This document shows positions 11,800 to 23,105 of a stretch of DNA of 64,000 nt, piece by piece. The notes beneath the pieces were generated by a model. The model worked only from the letters and a program-made list of their open reading frames with translations. It made no database searches and had not been told where the DNA came from. Source of the DNA: Earliella scabrosa (lineage: Eukaryota > Basidiomycota > Agaricomycetes > Polyporales > Polyporaceae). The stretch spans positions 1,054,001 through 1,118,000 of the forward strand of contig JABYQQ010000012.1 of NCBI GenBank assembly GCA_022605405.1, read 5' to 3'. The first letter of the stretch is position 1, and each line of letters opens with the position of its first letter. The position numbers were made by a program, and so were the translations under genes.

Positions 11800-13073
11800 A
11801 TGAAGGGTCTTATCGCTGTTAACCTCGCGCTCGCCGCGTCCGCCATGGCCAGGACGATCACCGTGTTCAACCAATGTCCCTTCACTATCTGGTATGTCAT
11901 CTCCTGCTGCTCCATTTGTGGGAACCGGGCTGATGCTCTCATAGGCCCGCTGTATGTGCTTCAATGCTCAACATGTTCAGACCGAGTAACCTGCCGACTC
12001 CTTTACAGATCTTCACTGGCGTCGGGACTCGTCCTTCCCAGCCTGGCGGGTGCGTATCTTCGTATACTACGTCCGATTGCAATAGCGCTGACCCGTTCGA
12101 TCTAGATGGGAGCAGCGCGCATTCCAGACGGTCTCTTTCTCTGTCCCGGACAACTGGACCGCTGGACGCATTTGGGTACGTACCCAGTTAGTCGTGTTCC
12201 TGAACATCGTCTCAGCCATGCGTAACCCATCGTAGGCGCGCCGCGATTGCAACTTCAGCAATGGCACCCCTGGACCTAACTCCTGCCTCGACGGCGGCTG
12301 CAACGGCGGCCTTGTGTGCACTGGTACGGTACGTCGCACGCACCGCAGACTTGTGTCATATAGAGCCACCGATGCTGACACCTGCACAAGGGCGTCCCCC
12401 CGGCGTCGTTGGCCGAGTTCACTCTCGGAACCAATGGGCTTCCGGATAATTACGATGGTAAGCAGCAAAGCTGATTGCTTCGCATGGCTCTGGCGCTGAG
12501 AAATCATAGTCTCGCTCGTTGATGGGTACAACCTTCCCGTGAGAATCAGCAACAACAAGGGTTGTCATGTCGCCGACTGTCCCGTCGACCTTGGCCCGAA
12601 CTGTGAGCTTTTGTCTCCTCGTCTACCACTACCGCGCTTACCTGTGTATTCTACTTACAGGCCCCGCTCAACTGAAGGGTCCGTTTGACTCCACTGGATT
12701 CCCCGTCGGCTGCAAGAGCGCTTGTCTTGCTGGTCTTGGTGACCCCGGTCAGCACAATTTTCCTATCGACCCCGGTGAGGGGCTATCTGACTGACCCATC
12801 TTGCTAACAGTGAACAACCCGAACTGCTGCACCGGTTCCTTCAACAACCCCAACACCTGCAAGGCGTCTGGGGTTGCGTTCTACTCGTACTTCAGTCAGT
12901 TTCCGCACTTGCTCTTCACTCTTGTCTCGGCAACGCTGACGATGGCAACCTGCTTGACAGAGAACAACTGCCCGAACTCCTACGCTTTCGCCTACGACGA
13001 GCCGAGCGGCACGGCGCTGTGGACGTGTGCTTCTAACCTCCGCGCCGACTACACGGTGACCTTCTGTCCTTGA
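11800..13073 (+). CDS. Thaumatin-like protein 3
   Basis: Third secreted thaumatin-like paralogue. The signal peptide MKGLIAVNLALAASAMAR is followed by TITVFNQCPFTIW. Further exons encode FTGVGTRPSQPGG, VSFSVPDNWTAGRIW, a Cys-rich GGCNGGLVC, SLAEFTLGTNGLPDNYD, VSLVDGYNLPVRISNNKGC, CPVDLGPNC, GFPVGCKSACLAGLGDP, NNPNCCTGSFNNPNTC and SYAFAYDEPSGTALWTC, ending ADYTVTFCP-stop. About seven introns of usual size are seen. Arg, Glu and two Asp of the acidic cleft are retained. It is closest to copies 2 and 4, consistent with tandem duplication on this strand. Confidence 0.92.
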
Positions 13074-14159
13074 GCGTCCTTCCGCGTATCTACGATCAAC
13101 GAATGGCTTTGATGGTGCACCGTGATGTTTCATGACCGCAGTCCTCCCAATGCAGTGTTTATTTGGGTTGTATAGTAGGAACAATGTGACGCGATGTTCG
13201 AGTATATGGAACCACTTGCACGTGGCACGTGTTTATCTATCAAATGGGGTCGGCTGCGCACATGCCGCCCAAAGCTTGACTAACTTGACTCCGTCCACGA
13301 CCGTTGCACGACCGAGCACGACCGAGCGTTCTTCTGCGGGCATGATTTTGCCAGCAAGCTTCTTGCTACCAAGATCCTTGGCAGAACGTCAGCCCGAGGC
13401 AAGCGCCGGCGAAGCCAGTAAATACTGAACCTTACGCCAACTGATCTACAACTTCTCTTCGAACTCCAAACCCGCCGAGGTTCGTCCACGCTACAATCGT
13501 TTCTCCTAGAAACACTGAATGCACCTCGCGTGGGTTGGGTACCTTGTTGAAGACGTACAACACACTAGCAACGAGTCGGATGCCGCTGACGTCACACCCA
13601 ATGTTATAGTGCGCAGCCCAGTGCGGGGGATCTTCAGACATCAACTGATCAGTGCTCGGTTTTACCGCTCTGTTGCGAAGAAGATGCACGTATGTCTGTG
13701 GGGCTTTCCGCACCACCAGCCACGCGATCTCGCAGAACCCAGCTTTCGCCGAGGCCAGCTGCCTCTTGACATATCGCCCCGGCTGCGCTCCTCCGACTTC
13801 GGTAAACAAACCCATGCTTGCACGGTTACCATGTTTGCTCACTTGGTTGCTCAGGACGCAGCGCTTCCACCGCTCATCTCTACGATCCCGCCTGCGAACC
13901 ATCAGCTGAACGCGCGGCGCTCTACCGAGCCGCTCGCAAGGACGTCATGCCATCAACAAGAGCGACCGACGGGGGCGGCGATCGGTTTTGCCTCTTGCTC
14001 AGATGAGCAGTACGAGCGCGCCGGCTCCTCCTATGTCATGCGTTGCTATCCTCGTACCGAACACCATCCATGTGCATGGGTGCTTCCTCCGCATGACAAC
14101 AAACCGACTTGACGCTTCTGGGGCGCAAACTCTTCCGCAGCATGAGCGACGGTTTGCGG
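13074..14159. other. Intergenic region between thaumatin-like genes 3 and 4
   Basis: A 156-codon minus-strand frame (13432-13902) and a 197-codon plus-strand frame (13519-14112) overlap each other. Neither shows a known family, so no gene is called. Confidence 0.4.
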
Positions 14160-14168
14160 TACAAAAGG
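14160..14168 (+). promoter_or_regulatory. TATA-like box of thaumatin-like gene 4
   Basis: TACAAAAGG followed by CG, 107 bp upstream of the ATG at 14267, matching the element before gene 3. Confidence 0.45.
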
Positions 14169-14266
14169 CGGATGCGGTCGACTGAGAGTAGACAGCGGAC
14201 TACCACAGTCGTGTCGTCAACCGCCCTCAACTCCTACCACACCCAACCCCTCTAGCGATCTCCAGC

Positions 14267-15439
14267 ATGAACGGCCTTCTTGCTACCGTCACCCTCGCAC
14301 TCGTCTCCTCTGCTGCGGCGAGGACGTTCACAGTTGTGAATCAGTGCTCGTTCACTATCTGGCCCGGAGTGCGTCTCTCTGCTCACCTTCAGGCCGTTTC
14401 CACCCTCATCTTGATTGTCCAGATGTTCACCGATCTCAACGCTGGCACTGCGGTGCCCGACCACCCGACTGGGTTAGCGACTTCCTCGCCGACTTGGTGA
14501 ATATGTGACTGACGCCTGTGGGTTCCTTGTAGCTGGGAACAGGCCGCACGCACAACGGTGTCTTTCACTGTTCCCGACAACTGGACTGCTGGTCGTATCT
14601 GGGTCAGTCCTATACCACCTGATTGCGTAGCTGTGAGATTCTAACCATCGCTCGCTACAGGGACGCCGCAAGTGCGACTTCAGCAGCGATCTGCCCGGTC
14701 CTCTCCAGTGCCTCGACGGTGGCTGCAACGGCGGCCTAGAGTGCGATCCCCATACCGGAACCGTGCGTGTTCTGACTCACTTTGCTCGCTCGTGTCTATA
14801 ACTCATGAACGGCTTTCAGGGCGTTCCGCCAGCGACGGTTGCGGAGTTCACCCTCGGCACCAACGGCATTCCTGATCACTACGATGGTGAGCATCTCACG
14901 TCCGGTTATGGCTTCTGTTTTTGTAAATCCATATCCCTTAGTCTCGTTGGTCGATGGCTACAACCTCCCCATGAGGGTCACCAACAACAAGAACTGCCCC
15001 ATCGCAGACTGCCCGGTCGACCTGAATCCCAACTGTAAGCGCACTCGTCCATTCATCATAGACATGTGTTCCTCACCGGAATAATACTCTATAGGCCCTG
15101 CGGAGCTCGCCGGCCCACGCGACACAGATGGCACCGTCCTCGGCTGCAAGAGCGCGTGCGCGGCCGGGCTCGGTGACCCAGTCAACAACCCGAACTGCTG
15201 CACGGGCACCCACAACATTCCCGAGACGTGCCCGCCCTCCGGCGTCCAGTACTACGACTACTTCAGTGAGTGGCCCCATCGCACGCGACGATCATGGACC
15301 CATACCTGACACCTGATCGCCCGCAGAGCAAAACTGCAAGAACTCGTACGCGTACGCATACGACGAGAGCAGTGGCACCGCGCTCTTCACCTGCGACATG
15401 AACCTGGCGGCCGACTTCACGATCACCTTCTGCCCTTGA
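14267..15439 (+). CDS. Thaumatin-like protein 4
   Basis: Fourth secreted thaumatin-like paralogue. The signal peptide MNGLLATVTLALVSSAAAR precedes TFTVVNQCSFTIWPG. Downstream exons give FTDLNAGTAVPDHPTG, VSFTVPDNWTAGRIW, CDFSSDLPGPLQC, GGCNGGLECDPHTGT, VAEFTLGTNGIPDHYD, VSLVDGYNLPMRVTNNKNC, CPVDLNPNC, GCKSACAAGLGDP, NNPNCCTGTHNIPETC, GVQYYDYF and NSYAYAYDESSGTALFTC, ending ADFTITFCP-stop. The 'DPHTGT' insertion after GGLEC and the GTHNIPETC segment resemble copy 1 more than copies 2 and 3. All fold-defining features look intact. Confidence 0.92.
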
Positions 15440-16241
15440 TTACGGATCTCACTTCAAATTGCAGTGCCATGAGATGCGGAGGATGTAACGATATCCCTGT
15501 ATTTGTTAGCTGTATACCTCCATTTCGATGCATTGCTTTGACGACCTTTTTCTCGAAGCCATGTGAATGCGAAACGCGTCGGGGACGATCATCGCTGACG
15601 CAGAGAAGATCCGCACAAGAAATTGACAGTTCGAGTTTCGAACCTCGATTGGCAGGGGCGGTGCTCGGCCAGGGTCGGGTATTCCCTCGGAAGAGGTCGG
15701 GCGTCTTCAACCTTGGCGGCTGCTAACGCCAAGTTCTAACGTTCATCATGACCACGACCCCTTCAGCAGCAGGCAGCTGGATCCAGTATTCACTCAACTC
15801 GCCCGTAGAAACATAGAGGAAGGACAATTGTACCGCTTTCCTACATCTTCCTCTGCAGGCTGCGCGGATGCCTGCTATAATTAACGATAACTCAAAGTTC
15901 TCGACCACCTAGGCTCGGGGAACCCGCGTCCTATCAGCCCTGTCGAAGCATGGTCACCGACCGGTGTTCTTGCGCAAGAAGCACCCCCTCGACCTCGCGG
16001 ACCGCTACTCACACCGGTGGGTTCTCGTCACCGCACCCGAAGGAAACAAAGCGGACGTCGTGCTTCGAACGGCCTCGAGGGCGATCGATGGAGGGCTTCC
16101 GAGGCTTCGCGCCCCCTCGTACCATACACCTGCGAGCAAAATATGACCGTATCGCGACAGATTGAACGCTGCGAACCGACGTCGTGCGCATGCGCGTGCG
16201 CATCATGCTCTTCGCGGTGCGTGCATCATCACGAGCTCTGC
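15440..16241. other. Intergenic region, no supported gene
   Basis: 3' flank of thaumatin-like gene 4 and left flank of the MITE. I see no coding or RNA feature. Confidence 0.4.
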
Positions 16242-16547
16242 TATGGTGCAGGGCACCTAGTCACCGCCTATTTTGTACAACGAGCACTGAGCGCTCAATT
16301 TTTGCCCGTTTGCTTATCGGCTTGACCAATCGTCTCCTTTTCATGATTGGAGACGATCTGTCAAGCCGTTTGTCCTAATTCTCAAAATTGACGGAGATAT
16401 TTTGGGGGACCCCCCTCGATTTTGCCGTTCTCTGCCAAATAACCGAGGCGTCTATGACTAGACGCTTGATTAGGCGCGCATTTTTGGGTGGGCTGCCCGA
16501 TTTTGCCACTGTACAAGATAGGCGGTGACTAAGCGCCCTGCACCATA
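16242..16547. mobile_element. MITE with about 38-bp terminal inverted repeats and TA target duplication
   Basis: The outer arms are TGGTGCAGGGC(A/G)C(C/T)TAGTCACCGCCT and continue through TATTTTGTAC on the left and TATCTTGTAC on the right, almost perfectly inverted at 16244-16281 and 16508-16545. Each end is flanked by the dinucleotide TA, as expected for Tc1/mariner-type insertion. The 306-bp interior has no coding frame but holds a second inverted repeat (AATCGTCTCC ... GGAGACGATT around 16326-16358). It is therefore a non-autonomous element; no transposase is seen in the window. Confidence 0.85.
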
Positions 16548-19111
16548 GTCGCATTACCGGCCTTGGTCGGCGTCCTCGAGACGTGGGTGCGATCATCCCG
16601 TATCCCCACACTCACAACCCGCAGATACTGTCCCGCCCTCGACCCAAGCCCCGTCCACGAATGTCCCATCCGGTCCTAGTTTGTTTTCGGCTCCTACTTT
16701 CCGGGAGGCCGCGTGCTTCTGTTGGTCGACGGAATGCCGAAATCCGCCGTATGGATCGGTCTCAAAGCCATGGACATCCTTACACTAGTGCGTACGTTTG
16801 TGCTGTATGACCACCAACGTGCATTCGCCTCGTCATGATCTCGTTACCTTCATGGCTGCGCCATCACCATAGACGCCAATGCAACCAAGCACCGCGCCCT
16901 ACGTAAACGCCGCGCTCACTGAATGCAGCGCAAGCCAAGTCGCGAACAGTGGCGTGCAGTCGTGAATATACAGAGACGCCGTTGAAGCCCATGAGAAGAT
17001 CAAACCGACGCCGACCGCCTGTCGCCCACGGAGCCGCTCGAGGGATCGCAAACCGGGTGCTTATCTGGGAGGCCGGGGCGTTGAATATGGTCAAGCGTCG
17101 TCACTGGCAGAAGCCCCCTCACGCCTGTTCGCTTCCCGTCGAGCTGCCTATCGCTGTCTATCACGCCCATCCCGGCCACAAGTCCCCCTGCAGACTCCGC
17201 GTGCGGCTCCGTGTCGTAATTGCACCTTGTCTCTCCCCATTCCCCCTTCTATCAGCACCCTTCTCAGGCCACACCGCGCTGCGCAATCCGGGGCGCATCC
17301 CGGGTCCCACGGAGAAGAGCGGCCAGGTGGTTCAGATCCTGGCGCGTGACGCAGCGTCATACTCGAAGGTTGCGGCTGAGCGTTGAGGCCTGAGGTGATT
17401 CATTGCAATCGCCGTTCCGAGCGGTTGGCGGTGGACAATCTGTGGCGTCCGAGAACCTGGGAACCTCTGCTGCGCTGTTTCGAAGTCCGCGTCAAGGCAA
17501 CCGGGGATGGTACAATGGGGAAGGGCCCGGAAGGCAGACAGCACCGCCCATTCTATCTCGTCAAACATGTCCCCGGACCCAAACACAAGGAGGTATTCCC
17601 TTTATTCAAGGATAAGCGGTTAACAATCGATGCCCTCCATTCAGGCGCAACATGACAGCGTCCAAGAAAACGAGCAGCCAGTATCTCACGCTCAAGATCC
17701 TGGAGGCGTCAGCGCTAACCGGTCTGGCACTTCTTCCTCTCATCGGCCCTCGCATACTGAGTTTAAGATTGGAGGTTGGGTAAGCAGCCTCGTTGCAACG
17801 GACGAAGATCTCTTACGTTTCGCATAGCACCCAGATAATTCTACCCGTCCGGTAGCTCGCTAAGGAGAAGCACTTCGGAAGGCGACTGCGTCCCAGTCGG
17901 CAAAATAAATCGAATTTGTAGATACCACAGAGACACTGGTGTGCTAACCCCCGGCGAACTCTACGGGCCCGTCTAGCGTGTACGTGCGTCCGAACACATT
18001 GATCATTGATGCGTTTGCCTGACAGGTCTCGCCGGATATGAGGCGCGCTATCATGCAGACGACGCAATGTGTGAAGTCATTCTGGTCGCGACCACCGTGG
18101 TACGCACCCGGTTTAGCGTTCAGCCAAGCCGCCCGACGAGCGCCGCTGAATGGGTTGCAGTGTACGACCGTGTAACGAGGTGCCAGCTGACCGCCGAAGC
18201 CGCGACGCCAGACGACAACGCCTCCCGCTCACCGTTCGCTTCCAGGCAGGAACCATTTGCATGGCAGACTCGGAGGTCCAGCGCTGTGCCGCACCTCTGG
18301 TCTCTCTTCGGGGTTGGCATTCGAATTCAGGGGCCGCGGTCGGACCTGCAATGTGGGGCTCTCATCTCCGACGCGTCCTCTGCAATTCCGCCTGTCTCTC
18401 CCTGACCCTTCGCGCCGGAGATGAAGGCCTTCGAACGGGCTGATCGCGCGTCGTTGTCGAAGTCGCACTTGCTCGTACCGCCCATCGATCACTCGTCACT
18501 GCTCGACGTCCCTCGACCGACCTAGCGGCGAGTCCGACAGTATCGTGGAACGCGAGCCCTCCCCACGCGGCAGCACGCTTTCCGGAATGTTCGCAGACGC
18601 GCTGCTGAACTATCGTCATGACTCCCCATGACTGGAGATCGAGCACTGGGACGCGTTCATTCGCCGGGGCTTGTCCCTGGATCACCCCAAGCCGTCGTGC
18701 GGACGTCAGGAGCGTGGCGTTAGAACCACCGGGGCGTCTGGGAGGTGCGCAACGCGACTGTCCCGGCCGTCAAGTTATACGTGTGTGACATGCGATGAGA
18801 ACCACCTACAAACCGCCGAGACCCTAGGCGGCCGGGGAGCACAAGGTTTTGCGATCGTGTGCGGACAGATGTCCGTCGAGCATCATCCGGGAAGGAGAAA
18901 GAGCTAGGCTCTTTGAGCGATGTTTTTTCGGATGTGGTATGGTACATCCTCCGTTTTGCGGAGGTAGAATACATGCTGACGGTGCTTTGTCGAGTACAGC
19001 GGACGGCCAGGCCCGCGATGGGTGATATCAGGACTGAGACAGGGCGGGTGTTCTATGCAAGACGAAGAGCGAGAGGCGAGAGATAGAAAGGCGGTTTTCG
19101 GAGGAGAAGGA
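16548..19111. other. Gene-poor region right of the MITE
   Basis: About 2.5 kb with many short, mutually overlapping frames (16864-17586, 18067-18685) but no domain, signal peptide or splice-connected series I can recognise. It could include decayed gene or transposon remnants. Confidence 0.4.
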
Positions 19112-20508
19112 CTAGGCGGCACGGAGGGCAGCCTCGAGGGGGGCAGCCATCTCCTCCGGGTTCCCGATCCAACGGACGAGGCCGTCTTTTGGCGAGATGA
19201 CGAACGCTGGCGGGAACGCGTGGGATGAGCGTGGGGACGCGGTCGCCGAAGAGAGTTTCATTAAGCTCGCGAACGGGGGCACGTACCTAGCGGGATGGAC
19301 AGATTCTGGGCGGGCTGGAAGATCGCTGCAGACAGACGCGCTGAGTCAGCGCCCTCCTCCCAGGCACAGCAGCTGCACAGTGCACACGCACCGTTGACCG
19401 CGACCCGGTGCGTATCGATGTAGATCGGGTAGTTCATGTCGTCCCGCCCCGCGACGAACGCCTTGACCGCGGCGACGTCCGTCGGCGCGTGCGAGTAGAT
19501 CCCCTCCGAGTTGAACGTGATCACCTTGATCTCCGGCCGCGTCTGCGCCAGCTGCGAGAGGTCGCGGAAGACCGCGAGGCACGGCTGCCAGCGGACGCGC
19601 ATGCGCAGTGGGAAACACGCGCGCGGTCAGCCAAAGGCAATTAAGCCGTGTATGTCCCATATCGCACGTACCCTGCACCACCTGCGGGCCCACGCAAGTG
19701 CGAACGCGGCGGGAGAAGATCTCGGGGTCAGTAATCGCCCTGATACACAGCCGTGGCGAGATGGAGATGCATGACGCGCGCGGACGCGAAGCGCGTCCCC
19801 GGGAAACTGCGTGCTCGAGGCTAGAAGCGCGGCGTGCTGCCCACCACCCTCGGTCTCTCGGAGCGCACGCGCGCCCGTGCACGGTGTGGTGTGTGGTGCG
19901 ACTCTGCGCTCGAGCCCCGCGCACGCAGCTTCTCGTCCCCAGCGCGGGTGCGCGCCAGCGATAGCGAGAGAGCGAGGGGAGAGTGAGGACGTACGATGCC
20001 CAGAGCTCGATGACGAGCAGCTTCGCGTCCCACCAGCCGTCCATGCTGCCCTTGACGTGCTCGAACTTGCCCGAGTCGAGCCACCGGAGGTCGATCTTCT
20101 TCCCGAGCAGCGGGCTCTTCCACCCCGGACGCAGGAATGGCGGCGGCCCTTTCCTGAATTGGGCCTCCAGCGCGTCCCATGCGGGCAGCTTCGCGCGCAC
20201 CCAGAAGCGCTGTACGATGACGGGGTCATGCGCCGCTCGGAATCGCGCTGTGCGGGTATCGGACGGTGAGCGGAACGTATGGCGCTGAGTGTAGCACGTC
20301 GGGCGGTCCACTCACCGACGGCACTATTCCAGCGGGCTACAGACGTCAAAGGTACAGGGTCAGTGGAGCCGCACCCCCAAGCTACACGCGAAGACGCACC
20401 CTGGTCCCACTTGTCTTCGTAGAGCTCCTGGAAGACCGACCAGATGTTTGCCCGGAAGTCGGTCTTTACTGCGAGCTCTTCAGGTGTCTCCGGATCGAGG
20501 GCAGCCAT
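19112..20508 (-). CDS. Thioredoxin-fold (redoxin-like) protein
   Basis: Begins MAALDPETPEELAVKTDFR and continues IWSVFQELYEDKWDQ before an intron. The next exon gives FLRPGWKSPLLGKKIDLRWL and SMDGWWDAKLLVIELWAS, the beta strand that leads into the redox loop of thioredoxin-like proteins. After small introns follow PCLAVFRDLSQLAQTRPEIK, VITFNSEGIYSHAPTDVAAV, DDMNYPIYIDTHRVAVN, and finally VPTLIPRVPAFVISPKDGLV with RWIGNPEEM, ending ALRAA-stop. This is the order of a TlpA/AhpC-like redoxin domain. A canonical CxxC cannot be placed with confidence: the loop is cut by introns, and the visible Cys is in TCVGPQVVQ and in PCLAVF. Localisation and substrate are unknown. The ends are sure, the middle exons are not. 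Confidence 0.75.
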
Positions 20509-20992
20509 GTAACAAGTGTATGTCTCTGCAGTGGCGTCGAACCTGGCCGAGAAGATCCAGATAACAAGATAGCAGCGCTAGCTATACGCGTCCACGACGC
20601 AGGTTGACCTGGACGACCGTCAGTCGGATGAGGAGGAAGCTGTAGTTATATAGCGGGACACACCGGGTGCTGTAGCGCTGTCAGGAGCAAGAAGCTGTCA
20701 GACGATGCCGGGAGGTCGTGGAGGGACGCAGCGTTCATGGGGGCTGCGGGAGCGGAGTGCATCGAGCGGAGGATGCAGCGGAGGGCTAAGTATACGCCCT
20801 GAATGCCGCTCTGGGCAGAGCCAGGGATGAGGATGAGAGCACCAAAGTTTCATTGATGCCGTACCAAGCACCGCTGGAATTCTGTTTGCTCGATCTGCAA
20901 ACGCACATCTTCCTCGCTCGGCCCAGGCCGTTAATCAATCAATCGTGCTCTCGTCCTTCTCAGGCTCCCACATCTGTTATCGCACATACAGC
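20509..20992. other. Upstream region of the redoxin-like gene
   Basis: No gene seen. Contains the likely promoter of the minus-strand gene ending at 19112. Confidence 0.4.
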
Positions 20993-21010
20993 AAAAAAGC
21001 TTTGGTAAAA
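20993..21010 (-). terminator. Pol III termination tracts behind tRNA-Ala
   Basis: Downstream of the tRNA on the minus strand are a T4 run (21007-21010) and a T6 run (20993-20998), the usual RNA polymerase III stop signal. Confidence 0.6.
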
Positions 21011-21029
21011 GGTGTAACTTTTTATACTA

Positions 21030-21114
21030 TGGACGTTGAGGGGTTCGAACCCTCGACCTCATGCAAGTTTGCAAGGAATGCAAAGCAGGCGCGCTACCAC
21101 TGTGCCAAACGCCC
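21030..21114 (-). tRNA. tRNA-Ala (anticodon TGC) with a 13-nt intron
   Basis: The minus strand starts GGGCGTTTGGCAC, has a D loop AGTGGTA, the anticodon loop TT-TGC-A, a 13-nt intron (TTCCTTGCAAACT) after position 37, a perfect T arm GAGGG-TTCGAAC-CCCTC, and an acceptor end AACGTCC with discriminator A. The acceptor stem has one G-U pair. Two pairs look mismatched (A-C in the D stem; C-U at 28-42 in the anticodon stem), which is unusual for a working tRNA-Ala and could mean a diverged copy. Confidence 0.75.
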
Positions 21115-21794
21115 ATATTTCCAGAGTCACAATCACCGCATTATACCTCTGCCTAAGCACCTCTACTTGGAGGAACTCATACATATATCTATGTCTTCAG
21201 AGCCAAGATCTACTGTACAACCTGTGGCACTATCACTACGGTAGCGCCAAGTGGTATGAGTGGGGGCCCGCACCCTGCACGGTGAGTCTGACCAGGTCTG
21301 ACCGTAGTGCAGTTCAGTGAGATGTCACACATCCACGTACCCTGCGATTTGTGAGGGCAAGGTCGAATGCAAATGCTCTCGGCAAATAGTAATAGTCGAG
21401 GCCTACACGCCGTTCGAGCTAAAGAACGGCCAGAAGACAGGAACATTTCTAGCGTGTGGAAAAAGGTATTAGTCACCATCTGTAGCGACAATCGATACTG
21501 GTACATCTCGCCCCCTCCAGTGTCGGCAAGCGTCCTAGTGAGATGCGTGAGGCACCGGTGACGTATCCACGCGATGTACACCACTGGGGTTGCGAGCGAT
21601 ATCGAACGTGAACGCACAGAATCTCGCCCCGCCCCTGCACTCATGGGGAGCAGCACAAAAGTGGAGGGCACCTGCGAGGGAGCGAACCCATCCTCCAGTT
21701 TTGGCAAGGGTCTGAGTTGCGATCCCAGCGCATTTCTCGGTCGCATGACAATGCGACATTCTCCCAGAAGCGACGCACGACGATAACGGGAGAC
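21115..21794. other. Region between tRNA-Ala and the DUF1295 gene
   Basis: No independent gene seen. A minus-strand frame here (PLPKLEDGFAPSQ and onward) could be a C-terminal extension of the DUF1295 gene if the TGA at 21795-21797 is removed by splicing. Confidence 0.35.
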
Positions 21795-23105
21795 TCACCG
21801 CTTGTACTCTTGCCATTTAGGGTCGTTCCCAAACTTCTTGTTCCCCGCAGCCTGATGATGGAAGGGGTTAGCGCTGCCGGGACTCAAGTGGGGTCCCACA
21901 GCACCCGATCACGGGAAACCAACTCACCTCCAGAGGTGGGACACCAGACACACGTGTCAAGAGGAACCAGGTCAAGAGAGGGCTCACACCAGCCATCAGC
22001 CACGCGCCGGTCGGGAAGAACGGCGTACGAAGAGAGCGGATCGACAGCAGCCACATTCCGGTCCACAAGCCCACCTCGCCAACGTAACTGAGGATAATCG
22101 ATGCGATTAGACCTTTCTGAGAACAATGCCACATTACGAGAGTATGTGTACGTACTTGGGGTGACGACTGACTCCCCACAAGCCGCTGCTGATGAATTTT
22201 TCGTCGTGTTCCTTGTTGTTCTTCGCCTTACGCCAGTTGCTCTTCTGGTGATCGGCCACTGGCAAGGGTCATGACGATCAGTAACGAGCGTACTCGAAAC
22301 CTGACCATGACCGCGAGATATTACGTACCGATCTCGAAGAGCCAAGAGCCGGCCCAAAGGGCAACCGAGAGGTAATCGAAAGGACCCAGTCTCGGGTGGT
22401 TGGCGGGAGCCAGCGTGTTGACCTGCAAAGGCGTTGATACTATGCTACTGCAACTACTCCTCCTGGATACTATCCACCGGGAGCATAGTACTACTTGTGC
22501 TCACCATGTACACAGGTAGGCCTACCGCGAAGACCCAAGTTGCTGGCGACGCACCGCGTCAGTTCTGGTGGTACATATAGGGTTAAGTACGTACCTTGCG
22601 CCATCCAAAAGGCGGTGAACTTAGCGGGCTGGTGCTTCACCTCGTCAAAGCGAGAGTCGCCGCCTGCCTTCATAGCTCTCTATGTCGTACATTGCACATG
22701 CAGCACAATCAGCTCAAGTAGAGGTATCACGGCACAGGATACATACCGAGAAGAGAAATGTGCCCAACCTCGTCGTCCATGCAAGAATAGCCGCGTTGAG
22801 CAATATCTGTCTCGGGGCAAAATGCGTGATCGGTGGGAGGGTAGCCGTGGGCAGCCGGTCCCAGAACTTGGCTTTGAGATGCGGGTAGTACAGAGATACA
22901 AGGGTAGTAGACATAAAGCCCAGCGAGCCCCCCAGGTCATAATACATCTCGTTGGCTTGCGGCACAAAAATCAGGGCGAGGACTGGAAACGCATATAGCC
23001 GGTGAGAATCATTCAAGTTGTGCAACGACGGCGAATAAACGCGGTACCTGACTGTAGCCCGTATGCCGATACAACAGAAGGAAGAAGCTTGGACAACAGA
23101 GGCAT
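21795..23105 (-). CDS. DUF1295 / steroid 5-alpha-reductase-like membrane protein
   Basis: Multi-pass membrane protein of the DUF1295 family, related to the C-terminal domain of steroid 5-alpha reductases and sterol C14-type reductases. Spliced reading gives MPLLSKLLPSVVSAYGLQSV, then VLALIFVPQANEMYYDLGGS, SLYYPHLKAKFWDRLP, NAAILAWTTRLGTFLFSRA, MKAGGDSRFDEVKHQPAK, FTAFWMAQATWVFAVGLPVY, NTLAPANHPRLGPFDYL, ALWAGSWLFEIVADHQKSN, then EHDEKFISSGLW and the family signature SRHPNYVGEVGLWTGMW, ending KWQEYKR-stop. Signature residues for the NADPH-binding end (SRHPNYxGE) are intact. The ATG at 23105 sits in a 58-nt first exon followed by a 65-nt intron. The stop follows directly on a GTGAGT donor, so a longer C-terminus cannot be excluded. 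The substrate is unknown. Confidence 0.85.

Noticed and set aside
13432..14112. Opposing frames of 156 and 197 codons between thaumatin-like genes 3 and 4
   Set aside because: They overlap antisense to each other and neither contains a recognisable motif.
19627..20508. 293-codon continuous reading from the start of the redoxin-like gene
   Set aside because: Reading straight through gives low-complexity Arg/Ala/Ser sequence, while shifting frame at GT...AG sites gives redoxin-like sequence, so introns are present.
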